DNA from: Bacillus sp. FJAT-29814
Lineage (GTDB): Bacteria > Bacillota > Bacilli > Bacillales > Cytobacillaceae
Reading direction: 5' to 3'
NCBI RefSeq assembly: GCF_001510715.1
Contig: NZ_LMTJ01000002.1
Location: forward strand, 631,706-695,705
DNA length: 64,000 nt
Both the position numbers and the translations under genes were made by a program. Every line of letters starts with the position of its first letter. Positions within the stretch are counted from its first letter, which is position 1. Below the pieces are notes generated by a model. That model was given only the letters and a program-made list of their open reading frames with translations, made no database searches and had not been told where the DNA came from. This document shows positions 28,215-36,819 of the stretch, in pieces.

Positions 28215-28282
28215 ATAATCCACCTCCATACTTTGTAACCTTTATAAGCTTAACACACCTAATATTTTTTATCAAATTTATA

Positions 28283-28312
28283 ATAATATCATAAATTTAT
28301 TTTTATTGTCAA
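28283..28312 (-). promoter_or_regulatory. SigA promoter of carD
   Basis: Minus-strand TTGACA, an 18-bp spacer, then TATTAT, about 70 bp before the carD TTG start. The remaining stretch to 28590 holds no supportable gene. Confidence 0.6.
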
Positions 28313-28612
28313 TAACTTTTTTCTCAAAAAAGCGAGAAAATTATTATTAATGAAAGGGGATGATTTTTTCAACAAATGAGTGAGGTTTATATGAATGATT
28401 ACGGGTGGACTAACCCCTAAAAATCCCATCGCAACACGAAACGAATGAAATAAAATTTCATAATCTCTATTGCCTTTCGAAACAACATTATATATAGTCG
28501 GAATAGAGTGACTATTTTGCATACTAAGGGGTGATGCTCCTAACAATTCCATTGGCAAATAATCTTTTTGGTGTTTATCAGTGCAAAATTTTTGAAAGAG
28601 GTGGAATTTTTT

Positions 28613-31309
28613 TTGAAAAGAAAGGCGTTCGTCTCATTGATTACAATCATTTCTATGATCTTATCTATTTTCCCCGCCGGCTCTTCCTTTTTTGCAGCGA
28701 CAAGTACACAGCTTACGATTCACTATCATAAGAAAAGTGGAGACTACAAGGGTGATATCGAGGTGTTTTCCTTTAACCAAGTTAAAGGAAATTTGTCTGA
28801 AAAAACAATCGATTCCTATGGACTAAAAATGACATTCAATTTTGCAGATGTTCAAGATGATGCTTACCTTGGCTTTACGGTTAAAGAAGACAGCACTTTC
28901 CCTGCAGACATAAGATATGTAAAAGCGAAAAATGGAAAAGCTGAAGTATGGCTTAAAGATGGCGACCCTCGTGTGTATAGTGACCCCCTCCTCATAGACC
29001 CAACACAAATTAGTAAAAAGAACAACAAAGGATATGTTTCTGTTGAAGATTTAAAGGAACTCCTAAATCTCACTTACAATTATGGAAAAAATACGTACAA
29101 GTTTGATGGCGCAGCTGTTGGAAGCGCTGACATATTAACCATTTACCATGATCGGGATTATTTTGAGATCAATATTAATACGAACCGAATTGGTTCAAAT
29201 GTTACCGGGAATATGCTGAATAACTATACCGACCTTGTTTTCAGTGATGTCGACGGATATAAGGAAAATAATAAATACTATTTGTCGTTAGGGTACATTG
29301 AAAGGCTATTTCAGGTTGCTGCACTCAACATTGATCGTAATGCGTTTATTTTAAAGCAGCAAAACACCGCCTATAATCAAATTTCCTACGCAAAAGCTCC
29401 AGAAGACGTTGGTTTTTCATCTGAGAAGCTAGCAAAGATTGATGATTATATCAATCAACAGGTCGAAAATGGCTTCCCAGCAGCTGCAGTGATTGTTGTT
29501 AAAGATGGAAAAATTGTTAAGGAATCGGCATATGGCTATTTGAAAAAATATGATACTTCGTTAGTAGATGGAGCCTACCAATCAGCAAAGCTATTACCAA
29601 AATCAGAGTGGGAAAAAGCAACAGTAGATTCGTTATTTGACTTGGCATCCAATTCGAAGATGTATGCCACCAACTATGCTATCCAGAAGCTCGTCTCAGA
29701 GGGGAAGCTTGATATTGACAAGCCTCTCAGCACATTCCCGGGCTGGGAAAACTTCAAAGACAGCTATACTGTATATACAGGTAAATGGACACTTGGAGGA
29801 AGCGGAGGTCTAAACAAGACGCCTCGGACCGGAAAAGAAACGGTGACTGTACGTGATATCCTCCACCATTATGGCGGCATGATTCCAGACCCGGAATATC
29901 CAAATAAAAATTCCGCCGGCGAGTTATGGTATCAAACCAACGATCCAACGAACCGTTCCGGAATTATTGATGCGATTTGTAAAACCCCGTTAATGTACAC
30001 ACCAAGAACCACTTATGCTTATAGTGATGTTGACTATATGATTTTAGGCCTGCTCGTGGAGCAAATTACCGGCAAACCGTTAGACGAATATGTTGAAAAG
30101 GAAATTTACAACAAACTGGGGTTAACCCACACTGTATTTAATCCGTTAACAAAAGGTTTTTCCAAATCGGAAATTGCCGCAACGGAGTTAAATGGAAATA
30201 CCCGTGACGGCTATATTAATTTTGGAAGAATGGAAGACGGGTCATCTGTTAATATCAGAAAATATACGCTGCAGGGCGAGGTTCATGACGAAAAGGCTTG
30301 GTATTCAATGGCTGGTGTGGCCGGACATGCGGGATTATTCTCCACTCTCGGGGATATGGGCGTGTTGACACAGCTTATGCTTAATGGCGGCATCTATAAT
30401 GGAACCCAAATTTTCTCAAAAGAAGTAGCGGACGAATTTACAACACCATATGATCCTAATCCTGCGAAGGTGGATTCATCAACAACCGGATTGGGCTGGC
30501 GCCTGCATTCAAAAAATGCTGCAGCATACTACTATTTCAACTGGGGCCCAAGCAGAAGCACCTATGGACACCAAGGCTGGACCGGTACCTTGACGATTAT
30601 TGACCCTGTTTACAATATGAGCATTACCATTCTTACTAATTTAAGACATTCACCAGTAGTCAGTCCACCGAATGGTTTTGCAGGTTCAAACTTTCCAATC
30701 GCGAATCTAGTTCCAATCTCCGGATTAGTCTATAATTCATTGCTTTGGGAAAAGGAAAATTACAGTCCAGAGGCACCAACAGCTTTGACAGCTAAGACAA
30801 CCGGGATTAAATCCATTGATCTTAATTGGAATAACTCATTTGGGGCGGAAAGCTATAACGTCTATCGGTCTGAGTCACCTGATGGGGAATACAAACAGAT
30901 TAACACTTTACCGATTACAACTACTATGTTCAGCGACAATAACTTACATCCTGGAACTGATTATTACTACAAGGTCACAGCCACCAACAATATTGGTGAG
31001 TCGGATTATTCCGAAACTACCCATGCTGCTACCATTTCGGTTATGGACATGTACACTTTAATTAGACAGCTCATTAGTCAATTTGGGGATTCTGGGGAAT
31101 TGGAAGGTCCAATGAAGCAACAGCTTTTAAACAGTATTATACAATCTGAAGACCAATTTAATAAGGGACATATATCACAAGCAATCAAGAGTGCCGAAGA
31201 TTTCCTAAAACACATGGACAATCAAGGATTGCAAAAACAGATTTCCACGAACGCAAAACGATCTCTTAGTGGTGAAGCAAATACTTTAATTGAAGCATTA
31301 GCAGATTAA
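28613..31309 (+). CDS. Secreted beta-lactamase-family serine hydrolase with stalk, Fn3 and FIMAH-like domains
   Basis: About 898 residues from TTG 28613 (AGAGGTGG 8 bp upstream). Signal peptide (KRKAFVSLITIISMILSIF ... FFAAT); a copper-amine-oxidase-N-like stalk region at about 60-240 (YVSVEDLKELL; YYLSLGYIERLF); a class C beta-lactamase/PBP4* fold at about 265-690 with SNSK (SxxK, Ser about 346), YSD (YxN equivalent, about 470) and HQG (KTG equivalent, about 653); an Fn3 domain about 720-806; and a helical C-terminal FIMAH-like domain. Likely a cell-wall-peptide or ester hydrolase outside the cell rather than a true beta-lactamase. No sortase signal. Monocistronic. Confidence 0.9.
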   Translation: MKRKAFVSLITIISMILSIFPAGSSFFAATSTQLTIHYHKKSGDYKGDIEVFSFNQVKGNLSEKTIDSYGLKMTFNFADVQDDAYLGFTVKEDSTFPADIRYVKAKNGKAEVWLKDGDPRVYSDPLLIDPTQISKKNNKGYVSVEDLKELLNLTYNYGKNTYKFDGAAVGSADILTIYHDRDYFEININTNRIGSNVTGNMLNNYTDLVFSDVDGYKENNKYYLSLGYIERLFQVAALNIDRNAFILKQQNTAYNQISYAKAPEDVGFSSEKLAKIDDYINQQVENGFPAAAVIVVKDGKIVKESAYGYLKKYDTSLVDGAYQSAKLLPKSEWEKATVDSLFDLASNSKMYATNYAIQKLVSEGKLDIDKPLSTFPGWENFKDSYTVYTGKWTLGGSGGLNKTPRTGKETVTVRDILHHYGGMIPDPEYPNKNSAGELWYQTNDPTNRSGIIDAICKTPLMYTPRTTYAYSDVDYMILGLLVEQITGKPLDEYVEKEIYNKLGLTHTVFNPLTKGFSKSEIAATELNGNTRDGYINFGRMEDGSSVNIRKYTLQGEVHDEKAWYSMAGVAGHAGLFSTLGDMGVLTQLMLNGGIYNGTQIFSKEVADEFTTPYDPNPAKVDSSTTGLGWRLHSKNAAAYYYFNWGPSRSTYGHQGWTGTLTIIDPVYNMSITILTNLRHSPVVSPPNGFAGSNFPIANLVPISGLVYNSLLWEKENYSPEAPTALTAKTTGIKSIDLNWNNSFGAESYNVYRSESPDGEYKQINTLPITTTMFSDNNLHPGTDYYYKVTATNNIGESDYSETTHAATISVMDMYTLIRQLISQFGDSGELEGPMKQQLLNSIIQSEDQFNKGHISQAIKSAEDFLKHMDNQGLQKQISTNAKRSLSGEANTLIEALAD

Positions 31310-31420
31310 AGCATATAAAAAGAGACTTTGTTAAAACAGGGCCTGGTACCACCGGAATGCCACAATCCTTACAACAGAGCAACTAATTAATAATTTTATA
31401 AAATAAGTTCATTCAAGTAT

Positions 31421-31455
31421 AGAGCGCAATTCTTGAGTAGAATTTGCGCTCTTTC
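31421..31455. terminator. Bidirectional terminator between serine hydrolase and anti-sigma genes
   Basis: Stem AGAGCGCAATTCT/AGAATTTGCGCTCT with a one-base bulge and a TGAGT loop, then TTTCC. It lies between convergent genes. Confidence 0.7.
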
Positions 31456-31462
31456 CATTCTT

Positions 31463-32218
31463 TTATTTAAGCTTGAGAGCCATAGAATTTGATTCTTGAG
31501 TTACCACAATATCTTGTTGTTCAGAGTTTCCATCTGTATATTTTACATTTACGTGGATTATGATGTCCTCCTCTACTACATCGTTGCCATCATGTGGAAT
31601 GGCAAGTGTATATTTATATTGATTCTGTTCATTATACGAAACTGTATAGGTATTCCCAATTTCCTTGATACCTTGATATCGATCTGAACCAGGCTCACCA
31701 TAAATGACATGTATCTTTTCTGATAATAGCCAGTTTCTGTCTTCTTTATCTGCTGCTGTAAGTGTCACATCTTCTATAAATAAGCCTTTATTAATGGTAT
31801 ACGTGATGGAGTCGATATCGTTTCCAGTTACATTTAGCATAACATCTGTAAAAATGAAATTAGCTCCGACACCACCTATACTATTTACAAGACCTATTCT
31901 TTCTTTAGTTGATAATTCAAAAGTAGCTTTCTCCGATGAAAGATTTGTATGTAGCTGATTCCCCTCATCACTCACCGCATAAGCTGTGATTGCAAAATTT
32001 GCAACTTGCACTTCTCCATTCTTATTAAGGTATGGAATGCCTATGATCATTGACAATAGTATGCCAAATGCACATGCTACGGAAATCCACCTTTTGAAAT
32101 TTAATGGTGCCGCTTTATCTTTTTCTACAATATTGCAATTCTCTATAATGCGATTTTTCATCGTTTTTGACATTTCAATAGAATGAACAGCATCTTTCAT
32201 CTTATTAAAATCCATCAT
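31463..32218 (-). CDS. Putative anti-sigma factor, DUF4179-like membrane protein
   Basis: 251 residues. A cytoplasmic N-terminus of about 42 residues, one membrane helix (WISVACAFGILLSMIIGIPYL) and an extracellular beta-rich domain (AKATFELSTKERIGLVNS..., TLTAADKEDRNWLL). It overlaps the ECF sigma gene by 4 bp downstream, the usual sigma/anti-sigma order, and the topology fits a membrane-bound anti-sigma factor. There is no zinc-binding HxxxCxxC motif, so it is not a ZAS-type anti-sigma. The sensed signal is unknown. Confidence 0.8.
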   Translation of the reverse strand: MMDFNKMKDAVHSIEMSKTMKNRIIENCNIVEKDKAAPLNFKRWISVACAFGILLSMIIGIPYLNKNGEVQVANFAITAYAVSDEGNQLHTNLSSEKATFELSTKERIGLVNSIGGVGANFIFTDVMLNVTGNDIDSITYTINKGLFIEDVTLTAADKEDRNWLLSEKIHVIYGEPGSDRYQGIKEIGNTYTVSYNEQNQYKYTLAIPHDGNDVVEEDIIIHVNVKYTDGNSEQQDIVVTQESNSMALKLK

Positions 32219-32706
32219 TCTTTCTCCTTTCGATATCTTTCGCGAATCAGCTCTCTTCCGCGTTGTAATCGTTTTTTTACAGCTGACGGGGTAATGCTAA
32301 GTATAGTGGCTACTTCTTCTATCCTATAACCCTCAACATAATAAAGTAATAATACAATCTTATGCTTATCTGGTAATTTCATAAGAAGATCAAGCAAACC
32401 ATAGTTTTCTTCATTCTTACTAAATAGTTGCAAATCACTGATATTCAAATGCTTGTGCATAAAATTGAACCGCCTCTTATTTTTACAGTGATTAGTAGCA
32501 ACAGTGATCAACCATGCTTTTTCATGTTCTACATCGCGAAAAGTTGGGGATTTCGTTAGATATTTAATAAAAGTGTCTTGTACAGCATCTTCAGCATCAT
32601 ACTGATTACATAGAATAACAAAGCAAATTCTAAATAGCATATTCCCATATATATCAACCATTCGCTCTAAATCTGTTTCAGTCGGCCGAACTGATTGTTG
32701 TAACAC
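32215..32706 (-). CDS. ECF RNA polymerase sigma factor
   Basis: About 163 residues. Region 2: YGNMLFRICFVILCNQYDAEDAVQDTFIKYL, then AWLITVATNHCKN; region 4: LPDKHKIVLLLYYVEGYRIEEVATILSITPSAVKKRLQRGREL. Start GTG 32706 follows AAAGGAG by 8 bp; GTG 32724 is an alternative. Translationally coupled to the anti-sigma gene. It probably directs its own promoter and an unknown regulon, likely envelope stress; no SigX/W-type promoter could be recognised with confidence. Confidence 0.92.
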   Translation of the reverse strand: MLQQSVRPTETDLERMVDIYGNMLFRICFVILCNQYDAEDAVQDTFIKYLTKSPTFRDVEHEKAWLITVATNHCKNKRRFNFMHKHLNISDLQLFSKNEENYGLLDLLMKLPDKHKIVLLLYYVEGYRIEEVATILSITPSAVKKRLQRGRELIRERYRKEKE

Positions 32707-32880
32707 CCCATCCACTCCTTTCACCTATAACACACATGAAAATACCATTTGGTGAATTTTTATATAAAATAATCTTGTCGATCCAATATGGTAAGGAAAA
32801 AACCCAAAAAAAAGCACACGATCAGGAATGAATGCATAGCGTATTAAAACAGTTACTTAATGGTAAAGGATGCTGTTAAT

Positions 32881-33105
32881 ATGCCTGCGATTATTTGTGG
32901 ACCAATTATAATAAATAATATCACTGGAAATGGTGACGTCCAATTTGGTGATAGCTTATTCAACTCACCAAAGGTTGCATCTAAGACTCCTGCTGGTGCC
33001 GGGGGATTTAACACCGGGGCATTCGTACTATCAAATACCATTGCAAGTTCTACGAATTATATTGACCCTAACGTAATTGACATGCCAGTGGCCGGAAATA
33101 ATTAA
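32881..33105 (+). CDS. GerPA/GerPF-family spore germination protein, copy 1
   Basis: 74 residues from ATG 32881, where family members begin MPAI; AAAGGATG lies about 9 bp upstream. The pattern GPIIINNITGNGDVQFGDSL, SPKVASKTPAGAGGFNTGAF and a terminal NYIDPNVIDMP motif matches the GerPF/GerPA family. These proteins are made in the mother cell and help germinants cross the coat. It lies in a cluster of three relatives and is not part of a canonical gerPABCDEF operon. Confidence 0.85.
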   Translation: MPAIICGPIIINNITGNGDVQFGDSLFNSPKVASKTPAGAGGFNTGAFVLSNTIASSTNYIDPNVIDMPVAGNN

Positions 33106-33192
33106 AGGAATGAAACCAGGTATCCCATTCGTAAGTTGGCATCTCTTACATTCAGGGGAAAATAAAAAATAATGAAAAGGATGGCTGCCAAA

Positions 33193-33417
33193 ATGCCTGC
33201 AATTATTAATGGATCCGTTACAATAGATAATATCGGTACAAATGCGGATGTCCAATTTGGTGACATTTCCTTTATAACACCCAAAACGGCATCTAAAGCC
33301 CAGGGGGGTTCCGGAGGATTTAACACTGGGGGAGGAGTAATCGTCACTACCGGCGGAAGTGTTACAAATTATATTGACCCCAGCTTAATCAATATGCCGA
33401 ATTACAGTAATAACTAA
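33193..33417 (+). CDS. GerPA/GerPF-family spore germination protein, copy 2
   Basis: 74 residues from ATG 33193 (AAAAGGATGG upstream). Same plan as the preceding gene: MPAIINGSVTIDNIGTNADV, QFGDISFITPKTASKAQGGS, GGFNTGGG and a final NYIDPSLINMP. The two copies share the length and terminal motif and look like a recent tandem duplication, separated by 87 bp. Confidence 0.85.
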   Translation: MPAIINGSVTIDNIGTNADVQFGDISFITPKTASKAQGGSGGFNTGGGVIVTTGGSVTNYIDPSLINMPNYSNN

Positions 33418-33455
33418 ATGGATAAAACAGTTTTTTTCTTTAGGAGGGAATGAAC

Positions 33456-33623
33456 TTGGCTGTTCATAAAGATGGCATTCATATCGGCACCATATCAGGC
33501 GCAGCTGTCAACTTTGGTATGTCAGTATTTAATTCACCAAAAACGATCTCAAAAACAATAGCTGGGGCTGGAGAAAGCAACTTGGGGATAAAAGTTATCA
33601 CTAAATCAGGAAGCAAAGCTTGA
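33456..33623 (+). CDS. Short GerP-family protein, copy 3 (55 residues)
   Basis: TTG start 33456, 7 bp after TAGGAGGG; an ATG at 33450 is too close to that site. The product begins MAVHKDGIHIGTISGAAVNF and contains FNSPKTISKTIAGAGESNLG, clearly the core of the GerPA/PF family, but it lacks the terminal NYIDP segment. It is either a trimmed functional member or a decaying paralogue. It is the last gene before a strong terminator, so the three are probably one operon. Confidence 0.75.
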   Translation: MAVHKDGIHIGTISGAAVNFGMSVFNSPKTISKTIAGAGESNLGIKVITKSGSKA

Positions 33624-33677
33624 ATTCACACTGCCATTTGAATGGAAAGGTTTTTTAAGTATTCCAGACAAAGTAGA

Positions 33678-33729
33678 TAAGCTAAACAAGATCTGTTTGA
33701 ATCAGATATCTTGTTTAGCTTATTTTTTT
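33678..33729 (+). terminator. Strong rho-independent terminator of the gerP-like cluster
   Basis: About 14-bp stem TAAGCTAAACAAGA/TCTTGTTTAGCTTA followed by TTTTTTT. Confidence 0.9.
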
Positions 33730-33930
33730 ATGATAAAAGGAGTGCCGCCAACCACCCCATCCACTTTTTGTCCATTTAGTGAACTGACTCTTCCTTTACC
33801 CCATGTTCACGAAACGCTCAATTTTACTTAACCAAATCTTAACACTCGTTTTAGATAATGAGCCTGTAAAAACAAATCGGATAAATCCTCTCGTATGAGA
33901 AATCCCCTTGATATGGAGATGAGCGTAAAC

Positions 33931-34875
33931 ATGAATAAATTATTTATTTCTTCCGTTGCGGCTATCGTTGCCACGATCGCGCTTGGGTTTAGTGTATTTT
34001 TCTTATTTATACTAGATTCAAAGGGGCAGCCAGCGGTAAGTTCTGCAGCATCAGCACCATCATCAACATCTGGAGAACAAACAGAAGCCAAACCAGACCA
34101 TCCTTATTTACCGCCAAGTATGGACGATGTTCCAGAAGGGGAAGAAGGGGAATTAATTAAATTAGGGTATAAAGAACATAATGAAACGAGTACGGTTTTG
34201 GATGAGTATGTTGGAAACAAACTGAGTTGTGCCAGCTGCCATGCGGATGGTGGAGTTGCTTCTTCTCTTGACCTTGTAGGTGTTTCAAAAACGTATCCAC
34301 AATATAATCCACGTGCAGGAAAAGAGGTTACCATCGAAGAACGTATTAACGGTTGTTTTAAAAGAAGTATGAATGGAAAACCGCTTCCTTTAGATAGTAA
34401 AGAAATGAAAGCAATGGTTGCATATTATAATTACATTTCAACCAATATTCCTGATGGCACGAAAGAAAGACCTTGGGCTAAAATGCCAAAGGCTGAAGGT
34501 GATCTTACTAAGTTAAATGTGGATGCCGGCCGGGAACTATACAATAAAGCCTGTATTACCTGCCACGGTGAAGGCGGAGACGGTGGCGCAACAGGACTTC
34601 CTCTTTGGGGAGACGAATCTTACAATATTGGAGCGGGTATGGCTCGTGTAAGAACGGCTGGAGGCTTTATCAAAAAGTATATGCCTAAAGCGCCGGTGGG
34701 TGGTTATGAAGCAGGTTCCTTCACAGATGAAGAAGCGATGAATATCGCAGCCTATATTAACTCTATGGCTAGACCGGACTTTCCTGATAAAATGAATGAC
34801 TGGCCGAAAGGCGATGCACCGGATGACGCAGCCTATGAAACACTTGCTGGGAAGAAGGATACGGTAAACAAATAA
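33931..34875 (+). CDS. Diheme c-type cytochrome, thiosulfate dehydrogenase (TsdA)-like
   Basis: About 314 residues from ATG 33931 (GGAG about 12 bp upstream). An N-terminal membrane anchor (FISSVAAIVATIALGFSVFFLF), a low-complexity Ser/Ala linker, then two cytochrome c domains with heme sites CASCH and CITCH. The segment INGCFKRSMNGKPLP between them is the family hallmark of TsdA-type proteins, whose first heme has His/Cys ligation. TsdA oxidises thiosulfate to tetrathionate or runs in reverse. The role here is inferred from motifs; no tsdB or sulfur gene is adjacent. A response regulator gene follows after a terminator. Confidence 0.82.
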   Translation: MNKLFISSVAAIVATIALGFSVFFLFILDSKGQPAVSSAASAPSSTSGEQTEAKPDHPYLPPSMDDVPEGEEGELIKLGYKEHNETSTVLDEYVGNKLSCASCHADGGVASSLDLVGVSKTYPQYNPRAGKEVTIEERINGCFKRSMNGKPLPLDSKEMKAMVAYYNYISTNIPDGTKERPWAKMPKAEGDLTKLNVDAGRELYNKACITCHGEGGDGGATGLPLWGDESYNIGAGMARVRTAGGFIKKYMPKAPVGGYEAGSFTDEEAMNIAAYINSMARPDFPDKMNDWPKGDAPDDAAYETLAGKKDTVNK

Positions 34876-34879
34876 TAGA

Positions 34880-34907
34880 ATGGCCCGTTAATAGCGGGTC
34901 GTTTTTC
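34880..34907 (+). terminator. Terminator after the cytochrome gene
   Basis: GGCCCG/CGGGTC stem followed by GTTTTTC, about 5 bp past the stop codon. Confidence 0.7.
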
Positions 34908-34971
34908 TATATAAAACAACCTTTTGTGAAACTCATTTAATCACTATAATAGAGGCAAGGGGCTGAGACAG

Positions 34972-35673
34972 TTGGAAGATAAAAAATTAAGAGGAAAGAC
35001 CATTTTAATTATCGATAATAATAGAGAAAATAGAGCTGTGTTAAGATTTCATCTGACCAGGCAAGGTTTTGAAATATTGGAAGCTGTCGATGGACAAACA
35101 GCTCGTGACATGTACTTGAAACACGATCCTTGTTTTGTGCTTCTAGAAACCTCTCTTCCTGATATGGATGGACTCGAAGTTTGCTCCTGGATGCGTTACA
35201 AACTGGAAAGTAACGTACCCATCATCATTGTATCTTCTAATAATTCGGATCAGGATCGAATTGAAGGGCTGAAACGCGGTGCCGATGATTATATCGGTAA
35301 GCCATATAATGTAGAGGAATTGTCAGTTAGAATTGATACAGTTTTACGAAGAACCGCCAATCGTTGCAGTAAGCTAAGCTATAAAGGGTTAACGATTAAA
35401 CCATTAAAGGGAGTCGTTAAATTCCACGATGAAGTATTGGATTTAACCCATTTCGAGTATAGATTGCTCTATCTATTCATGACTCACCCAGATCAAATTT
35501 TTTCAAGAGAACAAATCATCAATACCGTATATAAAAAGAATGAAAAGATCATCAATGAACGAACAGTAGATGTCCATATCAAAAATTTAAGAGAAAAAAT
35601 TGCGGCGTACACAGATTATCCTTTTATCGTAACGTTAAGAGGGATTGGGTATAAGTTTACAACAGAAGGTTAG
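34972..35673 (+). CDS. OmpR/PhoB-type response regulator lacking the phosphoacceptor Asp
   Basis: 233 residues: receiver domain (about 9-128) and winged-helix output domain (about 138-232; HFEYRLLYLFMTHPDQIFSREQII, RTVDVHIKNLREKI, LRGIGYKF). The expected phosphoacceptor in the strand before LPDMDG is Glu59 (VLLETSLPDMDG), and the acidic pair is Asp15-Asn16 rather than Asp-Asp. The switch Ser and Lys (GKPYN) are kept. Glu can mimic phospho-Asp, so it may be permanently active or controlled otherwise. No histidine kinase is adjacent. TTG start after AAGGGG. Confidence 0.92.
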   Translation: MEDKKLRGKTILIIDNNRENRAVLRFHLTRQGFEILEAVDGQTARDMYLKHDPCFVLLETSLPDMDGLEVCSWMRYKLESNVPIIIVSSNNSDQDRIEGLKRGADDYIGKPYNVEELSVRIDTVLRRTANRCSKLSYKGLTIKPLKGVVKFHDEVLDLTHFEYRLLYLFMTHPDQIFSREQIINTVYKKNEKIINERTVDVHIKNLREKIAAYTDYPFIVTLRGIGYKFTTEG

Positions 35674-35691
35674 GGAAACGTACGAAAAAGT

Positions 35692-35712
35692 GTGCCTGAG
35701 ACTACCAGGCAC
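35692..35712. repeat. Short hairpin, possible relic of the GTGCCTGTC repeat
   Basis: GTGCCTG/CAGGCAC 7-bp inverted repeat with a 7-nt loop, just past the response regulator; only the outer arms remain. Confidence 0.55.
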
Positions 35713-35774
35713 TGTGATAGTAAGGATCAAACCATGCTTTGGATTGTATGTAAATACGCACGTTTATCTCCCAC

Positions 35775-36533
35775 CTAATCCCGATTTACTTTTAGAGCTT
35801 CATATTTAAATCCATAATACTGATAGTTTTGTTTTCTGTACATTTCTCTAGGGGTATCTTCCCCGTCGGCGACTAATATAGCAATCTTCTCAGGAAATAA
35901 TTCCATGACAAATTTTTGCAACCTGCTTCCTATTCCTTTTTTTTGATACAACTCGTCAACCGTTAGGTTATCAATTTCTGCTGTTTCACTAGAGATAATG
36001 ACATCTACATAGCCTGCTGGAGACCCCTTATAAAAAGCTAAAACCTGCTGAACCTTTTGATCTTCAAATTGACGTTTTATAAGATCTACCTTCTGCTTCG
36101 CAAATTCAATTCCATAGGTTAAATCATGCTGATATTGTAGATCAAGAAATACTTCTAAATTTTGATTTGTTACTACTTGAATATCAATATCAGGGTTATT
36201 TATGACCGAAGGAAAGTGTTTCGGTTCGATCGCATATAATTCGAGAAAACCTATTTCATACCCCATATCCGTTAGGTAAGCAAGTAGTTCTCCTGTTGGC
36301 TTTATATTATCAGGAAAAGAAAATTTCACGTGTTTTTGGCCCCTTTTCAGATGGTAATCCCTTAGGTAATTTTCAGCCTCTTTGAATTCAGTTACAGTCG
36401 GCAATGTTTTAAATTCAATTAAATTACTATCATACCTGATTAACATCTCAGGATAATGATAGTGTCTATATTGACTATTTTCACTGACTATTATTCCAAG
36501 CGTATAGATATCTTCGAATGTTATTTGTTTCAT
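35775..36533 (-). CDS. GNAT family N-acetyltransferase
   Basis: 252 residues. The C-terminal half is a GNAT domain: AGYVDVIISSETAEIDNLTVDELYQKKGIGSRL has the acetyl-CoA-binding Q-K-K-G-I-G-S loop, and PREMYRKQNYQYYGFKYE is the final motif B strand. The N-terminal half (about 1-110) resembles a degenerate second GNAT-like lobe. Substrate unknown. Monocistronic. Confidence 0.87.
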   Translation of the reverse strand: MKQITFEDIYTLGIIVSENSQYRHYHYPEMLIRYDSNLIEFKTLPTVTEFKEAENYLRDYHLKRGQKHVKFSFPDNIKPTGELLAYLTDMGYEIGFLELYAIEPKHFPSVINNPDIDIQVVTNQNLEVFLDLQYQHDLTYGIEFAKQKVDLIKRQFEDQKVQQVLAFYKGSPAGYVDVIISSETAEIDNLTVDELYQKKGIGSRLQKFVMELFPEKIAILVADGEDTPREMYRKQNYQYYGFKYEALKVNRD

Positions 36534-36725
36534 TTTTATTCTCCTTATTTATAATCAATACTGCTATTTTACTATCTTTACATTTATTAATCTATCTGAC
36601 CCCTAACCTTAATAATCTAATTACCACCTCTTTCCGTTTCTTTCAACCGCATCACCCTTGAATTTGAATTATAACTTTTTCTTATAGATTCGTAATTTTT
36701 ATGTATTACCATCCAATTCCAAAAA

Positions 36726-36762
36726 GCTGTATTCTTGAACTAAGAATACAGCTACTTTTGAC
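36726..36762. terminator. Hairpin with T/A-runs upstream of the F420-like oxidoreductase
   Basis: Perfect 12-bp stem AGCTGTATTCTT/AAGAATACAGCT. The minus strand continues TTTTTGG and the plus strand ACTTTTG; which strand it serves is unclear because both flanking genes point away from it. Confidence 0.55.
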
Positions 36763-36819
36763 AGGATGTGTAAATCTGGATAAAAATTTTTTATCGTTCA
36801 TTTTTGGGGGAATAAAAAC

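Noticed and set aside
28289..28558. 89-residue minus-strand ORF upstream of the serine hydrolase
   Set aside because: No ribosome binding site and no recognisable protein pattern; it overlaps the carD promoter region.
28613..31309. Beta-lactamase conferring resistance
   Set aside because: The fold has the SxxK and HxG motifs, but the large extra domains and YSD motif fit esterase/peptidase-like penicillin-binding relatives, not a secreted antibiotic-degrading enzyme.
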